A DNA stretch of 64,000 bases from Antedon mediterranea (GCF_964355755.1 NC_092674.1:3289001-3353000); one strand, 5' to 3'. Counted from the first letter of the stretch, positions 1-12,299 are shown. The notes: generated by a model from the sequence alone, not told the origin. Numbers and translations are program-made.

Positions 1-18
1 AACCATCTGTGAGCACCC

Positions 19-55
19 CTAGATGGTACGCGAGCGAAGCGAGCGTGCCATCTAG
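19..55 (+). mobile_element. Helitron-like 3' terminal hairpin
   Basis: A near-perfect palindrome runs from CTAGATGG to CCATCTAG around a core of alternating GCGAGCG and AAGCGAGCG, and is followed by T. CTAG fits the CTRR 3' terminus of Helitrons, which end just before a T. The body of this element would lie left of the window. The hairpin abuts CTAG directly, which is less typical than a spacer of several bases. Confidence 0.4.
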
Positions 56-1370
56 TTAATGAAATTCACTACATGTAAACTTCAGGTCAAGGTAAAAAAT
101 ATTAGCAAATAAAAACCTGCGAGTTTCAAGGTCATGCGCATGAAATCGCGCGTTAAAATTTTAAAAAGCTCAAAATTAGGTTTTGATCAATTTAGAGTAT
201 GAATTAGGCCATTTGCGTGTTTCAAAAAATTACTGCGCAAAAACACGTTTTTGCGCACGCGATTCGTAAAAAGCGTAAAAAATTAAATTTGATGTATAAA
301 TCACAATCTACTCACAATCCTTAGTATATTCACCAAATTTGAGTCCATTTCCACTTAAAATAGTGCTCTATGAGCACATTACAAATGACAAAATGCACAC
401 ATTAATTGTACAAAAGTGCTAAAAATGGTAAAAAATAAGGCCTTTTTAAAATGAAAATAACTCTTCAGAATGCACGATGACCCCTAAGTTTTTTAACTTA
501 TTCGGGAAGCCATTGAGTTGTAGATATAAATGTATATACACATTAGACGTACAAAATGGTATTACGTCATCAAATGGCCACTTCAATTTAAAAATTAGGA
601 TTTTTTTCCGTTTTGTGTAGGTTATCACATTCAATAGAGCGCATCTCCGCTTTTTGAGCTCGATTTTCGCGCAAATTTCAGTTTGTGCTTGCTTAATTAT
701 TTATCTTTCTCATGTGTTGTCAGTGTTTTCATTTTGATGACGTCATTACACGTAAAACCTTGAATAACGTAGGTCGTGTAATTTCACCTTCGCCGTAAAT
801 TGAATATCTTACAGCTCTTCAGAATTGAACGTTACCTTGATGATTATAATTTATTATGAAAGCTGATGAAATGTAGATATGAATTCATATAAAAACCAAG
901 CCTTTCGGATGTTGTGACATTAAAATATGGCCAGATGAAGTTAAAAAGTAGTTGTTACATCTTTTTCGTCAAAGTTATACAAATTTCAAAGAGCGCGCAC
1001 AGCGCTTCTACGTGCCAGATTTTTTTCCAATTTTTATATTTATTTGCTCAATTCATTATCTTTCGAAATTGTCATCTTTGAGTTTATTTTGATAATTCCA
1101 TCATACCAAAAAATTAGAACATGATGTGGGTCCCGTAATTTCACCTATGCTACACTGTATATAGATATACAGCATATACTGTACATATTGTATATGGCAT
1201 ATAATAGGCACAACTCAGCGCTATAAGCGTATGCATCGTGTCATAGGATGGCGTACATCAACTTTTTACGATCGTATGTTAACGTACATGCATGTTTAAA
1301 AAGTGTTAATTTCATTAAAATGATAAAAATGATCACCTATAATTCGTCAAAGTGACGAATTAAATTCTAG
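56..1370 (+). mobile_element. Helitron-like non-autonomous block A
   Basis: This is non-coding sequence rich in CG dinucleotides (patterns such as ttacgcgc). It ends in a stem ATTCGTCA / TGACGAAT with loop AAG (1342-1360), a short spacer, then CTAG (1367-1370) and T. The same 3' architecture recurs at 3692-3721 and 5500-5529, and internal phrases such as the gtagatatgaattcat stretch recur in those blocks. No ORF resembles RepHel, so it would be non-autonomous. The 5' end was not found. Confidence 0.45.
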
Positions 1371-2000
1371 TTTTTATTAAAAATGTTTTAAAATGACTAC
1401 TTGAATAAGCCTATTCCAAACCATTGGTGACCTTGGAGTCACTCAGGCAGGCTGAACGCATTTTTGGTTGCGCTAGCAACCACGCAGCGCCACTTACCGT
1501 TGTGACGTCAGCATCGTGATACTCTATAAGCATCTAAGCTAAACCAATAAATAAATTAAATATTAATTATATTATTTATATATTATATTATCAAATAAAT
1601 TAAACATCAGCCATGTCATTTTCCCTTTGCATTTCTAATTGCTTAAATTAATATTTCGGCTATTTACATACAATACAAGGCAACCTAATATATTGACTCA
1701 ATGTTTAAATTGTTTATTCAGAAAACATAATCTTTCTCGTAATGGATTTTTAAACATATTACTTCATATTGATCCTAATATCAATTCATCTTCATCGAAA
1801 TTTGCATCTGTGGATAAATGATAAATAAACTGTATATAAAAACAAAATTAAAATAATATTGAATGACTTATACTGGTAAGCATATCATAGGTTGGATAAT
1901 ATCTCTATGGTTGCATTTGCATAAGTTAATTATTTACACAGCATAGAGTATCCGTAGTATGTAATGGATTGTACTTTCTAACACTTAACAGAAGATAATT

Positions 2001-2160
2001 AGTTATCCGCTTGGTCCAAGCGGATAACTCCTTGTTATTGTATGAGATCAACATTTTTTTTCTGTATTATTAGTTATCCGCTTAGTAGCGGATAACTCCT
2101 TGTAATCGTCCTGGATCTTTTTTTTTTTCTTTATTAGTTATCCGCACTTGGCGGATAACT
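2001..2160. repeat. Three tandem hairpins, ~68-bp period
   Basis: Three hairpins of the form AGTTATCCGC...GCGGATAACT lie at 2001-2029, 2072-2097 and 2136-2160. They are separated by related linkers (ccttgttattg, then a T-run and ctgtattat). The stems match but the loops differ. The same GCGGATAACT string is found just before the Helitron-like ends at 3681-3690 and ~5490-5497, so the array is probably derived from that family. 1371-2000 shows no gene, only AT-rich sequence. Confidence 0.55.
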
Positions 2161-2190
2161 CCTTGTTATTGTATGGGATCAATATTTTTT

Positions 2191-3721
2191 TCTGTATTAT
2201 TCTTCTTTCTTTCTCGCTATTTTTGTGTAGAGCGTTTCTCTAAAATGTGTAAACATAACATTTTATAACTTTGACAACATGTGGGCATTTACGTGAAGTT
2301 GTGCACCTCCTATTTTTGAATTACGTCAGAGTTGCGCAACGTGACTTACGCGCGATTTTATGATTTTTTATGATTGATCATAGATTAAAAACTAAAAGTG
2401 ATTTTTAATTGACACTTTGTGAAAGTTTAATTTATATCATGCGCTCACTTTCTGTTTGAAAAAAATTGCGTGTTTTACACAAAGTTACGCGCGCACGCGC
2501 ATTTAAAATTTCAAAATGCGCAAAAATAATTTCTAATCAACTTTCTACGCGTTTCATGTCATTTTAAGCATGTACAAAATTACCGCGCGCGCGAAAAATA
2601 TTACGCGCACGGTGCGCATAGAGCATGAAAATCATGTTTTTTTCTCTTGAATTGTGATTTTCCAGCCTTTCCTAGTCATTTTCAAAAAGATTGACATCAT
2701 TTCAAATTAAAATTACGTCATACGAACACGTTGATTTAGCCCATTTGCGCGCGTTTTAGTTGAAAAAGTTACAAAATGTTGTCAAAATTATGCCTATTTT
2801 GAATGTTTTATAGCTTCTCAGGATCAACGATTACCCCTAATTTTTTTAACTTAATATGTAAGCAGATATGGTGTAGATATGAATTCATGCAGAATTTTTA
2901 CCTCACGGATGTTGTGACGTCATCATATGGCCACACGAATGTAAAATATAGAATTTTTTTGTCTTTCGTTATTGCTCATCACATTCAATGGAGCGCATCA
3001 CGCTTATACGTATTTCTTTTTCTCCGAGATTTTAATATTGTCTAGGTCAATCAACTATCTTTCGCATGAGATAAAAATATTTTAATTTTTATGACGTCAT
3101 CATGCCTAAAAATTTTAATTACGTGGGTCATTAATTTCATCTTTACAGTAAATTTTAATCTGTAATAGCCCGTCAAAATAAAATGTGATAATCACGATTA
3201 AAACATTTTCTGGAAGCTCTTGGATTGTAGATATGAAATCATGTGAACATTTTGCCAATCAGATGCTGTGACGTCATCATATTGCAAGTTAAATAAAAAA
3301 AGTCGTATTTTCATCTTTTGCATCATAGTTCATTATATTTAAAAGAGCGCGCATCAATATTAAACGTATTCAAATTTCTTCTACACGTTAATATGTTGTT
3401 GCTGAGATAATTTGCTTCCGAAATTGCTATCTTAGTGTTTCATCTTGATATCGTCGCCATGTTACAAATTTGAATAAATGGCGGGTCCCGTAATTTCACC
3501 TATTCTACACTGTATGTAACATGTATACAGATTATACTGTTTGCATGTATATACTATATGACACAAAATTGACAGAATTCAGCACTAACAACATATCATA
3601 TTCTTCAGATCAGGTCATAATGCCATAATTTTTTCTGTGTGCAATATTCTAACGTATGACGTGCACGTGGCGTTTGTCGTGCGGATAACTAACTCGTCAA
3701 AGTGACGAGTTACATGTCTAG
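2191..3721 (+). mobile_element. Helitron-like non-autonomous block B
   Basis: It begins near a TCTTCTTTCTTTCTC run (Helitrons start with TC) and ends with stem ACTCGTCA / TGACGAGT (3692-3710), a seven-base spacer, CTAG (3718-3721) and T. No coding capacity was recognised. Its first ~300 bases are repeated at 3728 and again near 4030, and its 3' half is repeated up to 5529. The exact 5' end is inferred from that repetition. Confidence 0.5.
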
Positions 3722-5529
3722 TATTATTCTTCTTTCTTTCTCCTCCATTTTTGTGTCTCGCGTATCTCAAAAACTTGTAAACATAACATTTCATTACTTT
3801 GTCAACATATGGGCATTTACGTGAAGTTGTGCACCTCCTATTTTGAATGACGTCAGAGTTGCGCAATGTGACTTACGTGCGATTTATGATTTTTTATGAT
3901 TGATCATAGGCTAAAAACCAAGCATAATTTTATTTTGACACTTTCTGAAAATTTAAGTCATATCAAGGGCAAACTTTTTGTGGATTAAAAATGCCATGTT
4001 TTACAAGACTTTACGCGCGCACGCGCATTTCTCCTCTATTTTTGTGTCTCGCTTATATAAAAAATGTGTAAACATAACATTTCATAACTTTGTCAACATA
4101 TGGGCATTCACGTGAAGTTGTGCACCTACTATTGTGAATGACGTCAGAAATGCGTAACGTGACTTACGCGTGATTTTATGAATTTCCCGTATTCAACATA
4201 GATTGAAAACCATATAACTATGTAAGTTGAAACTTAGCAAAAGTTTAATTTATATCTTGCGCTAACTTTTTGTGCACTAAAAATGGCATTTTTTAAACGA
4301 AGTTACGCGTGCACGCGCATTTAAAATTTAAAATGCGCAAAATTAATTTCTAATCAACTTTCTACGCTGATCATAAAATTTTGAGCATGTCAAAAATTCC
4401 CACAATTTTACGCGCGTGGTCCGCACGTAGCGCTAAAAACATCTGTTTTTGCGTGAATTATGTCTTTCCAGCCTTTTATAGTAATTTTATCAAATTTTAA
4501 AACAATTTAGATTTAAAATTACGTCATACGAGCACGTCGAATTATACAATTTGTGCGTGTTTTTAAAGAAAAAATTCAAAAATTCGTCAAAATTATGCCT
4601 TTTTTTAAACAATCATAGATTCTAAACTACGTGGAGAACTTTTTTTTACTTACATATTCTGGAAGGTGATGAGTTGTAGATATCGGATCATTAATCAATA
4701 TGGCTAACCGGACATTGTGACGTCATCGTATGGCCACGCGAATATAAAATATAGGATTTTTGTCTCTTTCGTCATAGCTCATCACATTTAATAGAGTGCA
4801 TCTCCACTTATTCGTTGTCCATTTTCACCCCGATTTTAATATATTCTAGGTCAATCAACTATCTTTGGCATGAATTAAAATTTTTTTTTAAATTTTTTTA
4901 ACGTCATCATGCCTAAAAATTTAAATTACGTTGGTCATTAATTTCATCTTTACAGTAAATTTTAATCTGTTATAGCTCGTAAGAATAAAATGTGATAATC
5001 ACGATTAAAACGTTTTCAGGAAGCTATTTTATTGTAGATACAAAATCATGTGAAAATTGTGCCAATTGAATGTTGTGACATCATCATATGGCCAGTTAAA
5101 TAAAAAAAGTCGTATTTTCATCTTTTGCGTTATATTTCATTACATTTAAAAGAGCGCGCATTAATATTTCACGTATTCAAATTTCTTCTACACGTTAATA
5201 TGTTGTTTCTGAGATAATTTCCTTCTGAAATTGATATTGTGTTTCATTTTGATACCGTCGCCATGTTAAAAATTTGAATAAATGGCGGGTCTCGTAATTT
5301 CACCTATTCTACACTGTATGTAATATGTATACAGATTATACTGTTTGCATGTATATACTATATGACACAAAATTGACAGAATTCAGCACTAACAGCATAT
5401 CATATTCTTCAGTTCTTGTCATAATGCCATAATCTTTATCTGTGTGCAATATTCTAACGTATGACGTGCACGTGGCGTTTGTCGTTGTGCGGATAACTAA
5501 CTCGTCAAAGTGACGAGTTTCATGTCTAG
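3722..5529 (+). mobile_element. Helitron-like partial block C and full block D in tandem
   Basis: 3728-4025 repeats only the first ~300 bases of block B. A second start near 4030 then leads into a full copy ending with the same hairpin (5500-5518) and CTAG (5526-5529) followed by T. This tandem, partly truncated arrangement is common among Helitrons. The similarity is obvious by eye, with many substitutions. No gene was seen. Confidence 0.5.
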
Positions 5530-5826
5530 TTGAACTAAATATTGCTGGTTGGTAGACATTGCAATAACACTGTTTGTATACATTGTGTTAAAACTGTGTA
5601 AAACATTCTCACTCCTGAGGACGATCAAAGCGTATTGATCGAAACGTCGAGAAACTTAACAAACAGTTCTTTTCAGAACTAATATACGTGGTGTACCGCA
5701 AACTTTATATCAACATATGATTTCGCCATGCAAGCCTTCAAACAATATAAAACTATGTACTTTGAAGATCAGTGCACTAGTACTGAAAGTGCCTGCAGAA
5801 TAAAGAAAGAATAAATAAATAAATGT
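5530..5826 (+). mobile_element. Retroelement 3' fragment with hammerhead-like core
   Basis: A non-coding piece ends in an AATAAA-like run (ataaataaataaatg, 5812-5826), suggesting the 3' end of a retroposed element. It holds CTGAGGA (5615-5621), a GATC/GATC stem and GAAAC (5641-5645), in the order of a hammerhead ribozyme core (CUGANGA, stem II, GAAA). Penelope-like elements are known to carry such motifs. The assignment to that family is inference. Confidence 0.35.
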
Positions 5827-6500
5827 CTAAAAACAGTTAGTGAACAACTAATTTCACTCTTTAAAATATTCTTGATTTGTGCAGACCTACGACCTATGCA
5901 TTAATGTCGGTCTTCGTCTAGACTTAGAAACCAGTAAAAGAGAGTAAAGCTCTGTCTACACTATTTTGACCAAAAAAAATTGCCATTGCCATACTATTAA
6001 TTAAAAATCATAACTCTTTGTTTTGTTAATTTTTATTAAATAATAATAAATTCATAACAAAAATCTTGAAAGTTGTTGTTTGCGTAACATTCAATCAACT
6101 GTATGGAGCACACTATATATACGATATATTAAAAATCCTATCTAAAGATAGTAGACGTCAATTTTTGTAGCTACCCTAGCTAGGCCTACGCATCGGTTAT
6201 CCTAATTTGGACGGAAATCCGCCGACGAGACGACATCGGGTCGGTGGACCTCTCAGCTCACGCAGAGAGAGAGAGAGAGAGTCGAGGCTATCTATCTAGG
6301 CCCTAGTCTAGTTTCGGCGGCCTACACTATAAATTATTTAATCCTACCTTGGCTTAGCGAATTATAAAAACAACGACACCTAGGCTAGGACACCAACAAA
6401 ATATATGCAAAATAAATATATATTCCATATTAATTACTATAAGATTTAACATAAAGGCGACATGTGTATAAGAAAAGGCCCGACTAGAATTTGGAGGGGA
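5827..6500. other. Intergenic, no gene seen
   Basis: It contains one end of the AAGCTCTGTCTACACTAT MITE family (from about 5947) and a short (GA)n microsatellite at 6264-6281. No exon or ORF with recognisable content was found on either strand. Confidence 0.6.
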
Positions 6501-6595
6501 AAACATGTGAGCAGTTATTAAGATCATCAGAGCTGAGAGAGTGTTTCATGACATGTGACACAAAATCCAGGTACACGATCCTAATTACTGTTTAT
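6501..6595. repeat. Left member of a diverged direct repeat flanking the Penelope-like island
   Basis: The phrases aaacatgtgag, gtttcatgacatgtgac, aggt and taattac recur in the same order and orientation at about 12300-12395, on the other side of the inverted-arm element. The repeat is diverged and contains indels. It may be a duplicated target or part of an older element. Confidence 0.4.
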
Positions 6596-7028
6596 CGTCG
6601 GCAGCCACCCTCGAGCACATATAGACCGGCAGCCCAGAGACATTTGGTTAGATGAGCTAGGTACCAATATCTGACTATTTGAGTGTGTTGGGGGTCACTT
6701 GAAGTGAATGAAAATGGGAGTCTGCCGGGTACCCCCTGCTGCGTCTAGACCGGGGGACCCCGAAACGTGCTAAAAAATCGGCACAGGTTAGATGAGAGAG
6801 ATACCACCTAATTTTACCACCATGGGATGCCCATTGGCATCCTTATAACAGTATCACAAACGACAGACTTTTTCTCTGCTGCAAAAGGCCCGCCAGACCC
6901 CCCGAGGGAGGGCCTAAAATGGGGTTAGCATAGATGAGTGAGGTACCACTCAAAATCAATTCCAAACGAACAAGTTGTGTTCATACAATACTAAATGGAT
7001 AACAACAGACTAATTGTCTGCTGCACCG

Positions 7029-7560
7029 CAAGTGCCAGACACCCTAAAGTTAGACTAGAGGCCCCCCTTCCCCCAACTAACCCAGCTTAGATATTGTAGA
7101 TACCACCAGCAACCAATGTTATATGATTTAGCACATTGTAAGCAATACCAAATGACCTATTACAGACTATCTGAACACTGCCCTGGCCCTGGCAGACCCC
7201 TCTAAAGTTAGACTAGAGACCCTCTTTCCCCAACTAGCCCAGCTTAGATATTGTAGATACCACCAGCAACCAATGTTATATGATTTAGCACATTGTAAGC
7301 AATCACCAAATGACCTATTACAAACTATCTGTACACTGCCTTGACCCTGGCAGACCCCTCTAAAGTTCGACTAGAGACTCCATTCCCCCAACTGGCCTAG
7401 CTTAGATATTGTTGATACCACCAGCAACCAATGTTATAATTATGATTTAGCACATTGTAAGCAATACAAAATGACCTATAACAGACTATCTGTACACTGC
7501 CTTGGCACTGGCAGACCCCTCTAAAGTTCCCCCATTTACCCCAAGTATATAGCCTACCTT
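7029..7560 (+). repeat. Tandem ~155-bp repeat inside left arm
   Basis: About four diverged copies of a unit containing ttagatattgtagataccac, an ATGATTTAGCACATTGTAAGC stretch and tggcagacccc. The mirror array lies at about 11335-11870 in the right arm. Confidence 0.75.
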
Positions 7561-8111
7561 AGATATTGTAGATACCACCAGCAGCAACAAAATAACCACC
7601 CAAAACAACATGTTTAATTGAATAAAGTTTAACTTTATTCGAACTAACACAAAACAATTGAAAATATATCACATCAATGACGATAAAATGACCATTACCA
7701 TTCTAAAGGGGAAAATAGTTTAAGAGTTTCAATTAAAACTTATATATTATAAGCCAAATATATATAACAAGTATGGATTCGGGTAAATTTAGCATTCCTT
7801 GCCTTTGGATGTCAAAGATACATCCGTCTGTAACTCTTGGACATATTTTGAGAGAAAGCTTAGTAATCACCCTAATCAAATTCAGGATTGTAGTAACTTA
7901 ATCTTAAGTGATTTGATTAATTAATAGTGGGTAATTTTAAATGCTGTATATTATAATCTTAATCCTGTATTCATATGTATATATATTTATAAATCCAAAG
8001 GCAAATTACTGAAAAAATGACAATGCTGTGGGTATCAGTGGCTGGATCTCAATGGAGATACAAAAAAAAAGCGAAAAGCTAAATCAAAACGATAAAGTAA
8101 ACAGCCAGAAA

Positions 8112-8157
8112 AGTTAGCAGAGCTTTCGCGCAACACTAGCCCTTCATCAGTGCAAGT
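8112..8157 (-). ncRNA. Hammerhead-like motif, left-arm copy
   Basis: On the minus strand CTGATGA is followed by AGGGC, a loop, GCGC and GAAAGC, the order expected for a hammerhead core. Stem II is imperfect here (GGGC against GCGC). The right-arm copy keeps GCCC but has lost the core C. Stem I is weak in both, so neither copy is likely to be fully active. Confidence 0.4.
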
Positions 8158-8369
8158 CTTATATAGATGCGTTGAGGCTGCAAACGTGCTCAATTGGAAT
8201 CAAGAGCGAATATATATTTTTATAAAGTAGATGGAACACGGACGTCTATTACACGATGTTTCACGTTAAACGATCTTCAGATAGACTGAACAATACCGTA
8301 TCTCGATCGAAAAAAATATATAAAAAAAAAATTATAAATATATATAATTTTTTTTTATGTACTTTATTT

Positions 8370-10422
8370 ATGTAGATATGTAGTACTGTATCTATTAAAA
8401 AAGGTATTTGAACAAAATTAGAGATCTCAATGAGATCCAAATTGACAATTGCCGCAAAATCCTCACTGAGTTTGACGTTGAAATTCACTCTAGAACTAAG
8501 AAGTTGAAAAGAGAACTTCCTGCATCCTAGTTTCAAAACAAATTCAGGATTATCGCCAATGACTGCCGTAAACAATCAACGGTAATGGCCTGAAGGGAAC
8601 ATCACAAATTTGGTCTACCATGCAGACTTGGTCATTTCAACACAAATGACTCTACCTTCGGATGACTTCAGGGCTTTTAGGAAACCCTGCAGAAGGTTCG
8701 TTGGGACATATAACAAGAATCAGAGCAACACCTCTGATTCAGTTGTTGAAATTAATTGTCGACTTTCCGAAGGAGAGAAAAAACTTCCTTCCCGAGGACT
8801 TAAATTCTGCCCAAAACCAAGGCAGGTCGGCGCACAACAACTATCTTTGGATATAGAGTCTTTTTCTAGAAGATTACGATTACGTGAATATTTTGCTGAT
8901 TCAGACAGCAGCACCACGCAAAACGAAGGCAACGTTAACAAATTTAAACCAAAAAGTTCCTGGAATCCACCTAAAAATCGTTGTCCAGCTTTAGAAACAT
9001 TTATCCAGGCTATTGAGGAGGATGTACAAAACTACGTCCCGAGTCCAGATAAACGTGACAATCTCAAAACAAGAGAGGCAGGCCATTGCCAAATTGCGTC
9101 AGCGTAATGATATCATCATTAAACCCGCTGATAAAGGTTCTGCCACTGTTGCTATTTACATCAAATTTTATTAAGAGGAATCCTTAAGACAGCTTCATTA
9201 TATATCGTAAACTCACAACGGAACCCACCCCGGAAATTGCGGATAAGGTGGCAAAATCTGTTTCTGTGATGGTAAAAAAAAACACTCCATCGATCCTAAG
9301 ATTTACAGTTACCAAATCCACTAGTAGCGTTGATTTTGTGGACACTATAGTGACCATAGAAAATGGTACTCTCAAAACTGACCTATTCCGTAAATCCACT
9401 GATAAAAATATGTACCTGCTCCCTAGCAGTTGTCATCCCCAACATTGTACTAAAAACATACCGAACAGTAAAGCATTACCTATCAGACGTATCTGTTCTT
9501 CAGATTTAGATTTTCAGAATCGTACCGAAGAACTAACCGGACATCTCCGGAGTAGAAATTACAAACCTATCAACCTAGGTTGCCTCCATTACGGGGCTAT
9601 TAATTTATTGAGAAACATATGCCCATTCTACAGTCCACAGAACGTCTCAGGACTGTTTTTCCGGAACCACCCATTATTGCATTTCGTAGACCTCCCAACC
9701 TTCGTGATATATTAGTCAGATCCAAATGTAAGAGTGAAATTAACTCTCATGACAGTCAAAATTTGGGCAGTCACCTTTGCGGCAAATCTTGCAAAACTTG
9801 TTCATTGGTTGATTCTACTGAAAAATGTAAGAGTAACCAAACTGGCCGCATTTTTCGGATAAGACAATCCGCCACTTACAGCTTGGTTTAACAGATACAA
9901 AACAATTACAACAACTCAGAAACACTAAAATTACGACGAAACAGATAAAGATTGGAATTAAAAATGTCAATATGGGGATGGGCCTGGACTAAACTATTAT
10001 AATATAAACTTAATCTACTGATGTAACCACTTTTGAGAACATTGACTCTACAAAAGGGAACACAAAGGATACTATTGTTTCTTAAATTACGGGCGGGAAC
10101 ACGAATACCGAAATAGGTAGGTGTTTGTGGCAAACAGTACGTCGGAGAAACAAAAAACACTCTCCGTATGAGAATGACACAACACAAATCAGCTATCAAC
10201 ACATTAAAGCTTGTTCAACCTGTAGCCGAACATTTTAATTCATCTGGTCACTCGATAACAAATTTCAGAGTTATTGCAATATTCCATGTGTCAAATGGAG
10301 CGACAAAACTTGCAAAGACAAGGAAAACCACTGGGAATTACAACTTAAAACCACAAAACCTTTTGTACTTAACATTAGAAACATACTCCCAGGTTGGTAA
10401 AATTATTCCATTGTCTACCTAA
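8370..10422 (+). pseudogene. Penelope-like retroelement polyprotein, RT core deleted
   Basis: Several broken frames read in order as a Penelope-like element. 8610-9107 encodes the N-terminal segment (LSEGEKKLPSRGLKFCPKPR, SSWNPPKNR). 9108-9180 holds the IIKPADKGSATV motif that precedes the RT fingers. 9330-9715 holds the post-RT segment (DTIVTIENGTLKTDLFRK, SCHPQHCTKNIP, LPIRRICSSDLDFQNR). 9619-9891 holds the linker (FRRPPNLRDILVRSK, CGKSCKTC). 10122-10422 holds a GIY-YIG-like endonuclease tail (CGKQYVGETKNTLRMRMTQH, AEHFNSSGHS). The RT fingers and palm, with the catalytic aspartates, should lie between about 9270 and 9330 but are absent, and there are frameshifts and stops. It is therefore a dead, internally deleted copy. 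The family call rests on recognised motif order. Confidence 0.8.
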
Positions 10423-10493
10423 ATTTAAGTTTCAATATTAACCACCATTTAAGCTGTTTTTAGTCGCGTGGACGCGACTCTATAGTTCACTAT

Positions 10494-10533
10494 GTCGGCG
10501 GTCGGTCGGTCTGTCGGTCTGTCTGTCGGTCCG
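10494..10533 (+). repeat. (GTCG/GTCT)n microsatellite
   Basis: A run of GTCG and GTCT tetranucleotides lies just after a gtcgcgtggacgcgac palindrome (10464-10479). It sits between the Penelope-like coding remnant and the right arm. Confidence 0.8.
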
Positions 10534-10728
10534 GTATCACTATGCGTTTTAGCACGCGACTTATGGCTGTTGGCCATGTTTAGTTTCATTCCAAAATTGT
10601 TTATACTGTATCTCTACCAAGCTACCTTCTTTGTTTTCTACTCTTATTCAGACTCCACCCTGTCTCCTTTTGTTGTATTTCTTTTATTCCTGTCCACCCA
10701 GGCAGCACTTGCCAGCTCTTATCCTTCA

Positions 10729-12283
10729 CTTGCAATGATGAAGGGCTAGTGTTGCCCGAAAGCTCTGCTAACGTTTCTGGCTGTTTTACTTTATCCTTTT
10801 GATTTAGCTTTTCACTTTTTGTTTGTATCTCCATTGAGATTCAGCCACTGATACCCACAGCATTGTCATTTTTTCAGTTATTTGCCTTTGGATTTATATA
10901 TATAAATATATATAGAGGATTAAGATTATAATATACAGCATTTAAAATTACCAACTATTAATTAATCAAATCACTTTGGATTAAGTTACTACAATCCTGA
11001 ATTTGATTAAGGTGATTACTAAGCTTTCTCTTAAAATAGGTTGCAAGAGTTACAGACGAATGTATCTTTGACATTCAAAGGCAAGGAATTCCAGATCCTC
11101 ACAATTCTTAGCAGGAATGCTAAATTTACTCGAATCCGTACTTGTTTATATTTGGCTTATATAAGTTTGAAGTGAAACTCTTAAACTATTTTTCCCTTTA
11201 AAATGGTAATGGTCATTTTATCGTCATTGATGTGATATATTTTCAATTGTTTTGTGTTAGTTCGGTTAAAGTTAAACTTTATTCAATTAAATATGTTGTT
11301 TTGGGTGGTTTTTTTTTTGCTGCTGGTGGTATCTACAATATCTAAGGTAAGCTATATACTTGGGGTAAATGGGGAAACTTTAGAGGGGTCTGCCAGTGCC
11401 AAGGCAGTGTACAGATAGTCTGTTATAGGTCATTTGGTATTGCTTACAATGTGCTAAATCATAATTATAACATTGGTTGCTGGTGGTATCTACAAGATCT
11501 AAGCTAGGCCAGTTGGGGGAATGGAGTCTCTAGTCGAACTTTTAGAGGGGTCTGCCAGGGCCAAGGCAGTGTACAGATAGTTTGTAATAGGTCATTTGGT
11601 GATTGCTTACAATGTGCTAAATCATATAACATTGGTTGCTGGTGGTATCTACAATATCTAAGCTGGGCTAGTTGGGGAAAGAGGGGTCTCTAGTCTAACT
11701 TTAGAGGGGTCTGCCAGGGCCAAGGCAGTGTACAGATAGTCTGTAATAGGTCATTTGGTATTGCCTACATGTGCTAAATCATATAACATTGGTTGCTGGT
11801 GGTATCTACAATATCTAAGCTGGGTTAGTTGGGGGAAGGGGGCCTCTAGTCTAACTTTAGGGTGTCTGGCACTTGCGGTGCAGCAGACAATTAGTCTGTT
11901 GTTATCCATTTAGTATTGTATGAACACAACTTGTTCGTTTGGAATTGATTTTGAGTGGTACCTCACTCATCTATGCTAACCCCATTTTAGGCCCTCCCTC
12001 GGGGGGTCTGGCGGGCCTTTTGCAGCAGAGAAAAAGTCTGTCGTTTGTGATACTGTTATAAGGATGCCAATGGGCATCCCATGGTGGTAAAATTAGGTGG
12101 TATCTCTCTCATCTAACCTGTGCCGATTTTTTAGCACGTTTCGGGGTCCCCCCGGTCTAGACGCAGCAGGGGGTACCCGGCAGACTCCCATTTTCATTCA
12201 CTTCAAGTGACCCCCAACACACTCAAATAGTCAGATATTGGTACCTAGCTCATCTAACCAAATGTCTCTGGGCTGCCGGTCTA
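10729..12283 (-). repeat. Right inverted arm of the Penelope-like island (~1.55 kb)
   Basis: Reverse-complement partner of 6622-8157. It lies downstream of the retroelement frames, so it is the better candidate for the native 3' region, with the left arm an inverted second copy. It carries the mirror ~155-bp tandem array and a hammerhead-like motif at its inner end. Confidence 0.85.
10731..10776 (+). ncRNA. Hammerhead-like motif, right-arm copy
   Basis: ATGATGA (core C replaced by A), then AGGGC, loop TAGTGTT, GCCC, GAAA and AGC-TCT-GCT, a possible three-base stem III. Stem II is intact here but the first core base is mutated. Hammerhead ribozymes with very short stem III are described in Penelope-like elements. 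Activity is doubtful. Confidence 0.4.
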
Positions 12284-12299
12284 ATACTGAGTTAAAAAA

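Larger units (their letters stand above)
6622..8157 (+). repeat. Left inverted arm of the Penelope-like island (~1.5 kb)
   Basis: This arm is the reverse complement of 10729-12283. The outer ends match from TAGACCGGCAGCCCAGAGAC inward, and the inner ends match up to tgcaagt. It contains about four tandem ~155-bp units (about 7029-7560) built around accaccagcaaccaatgtt, cacattgtaagcaat and tggcagacccctctaaag. Small indels separate the arms. No coding sequence was recognised. Confidence 0.85.

Noticed and set aside
3615-3866. Short minus-strand frame across two Helitron-like blocks
   Set aside because: It crosses the 3' hairpin and the next block's start, so it is chance coding potential.
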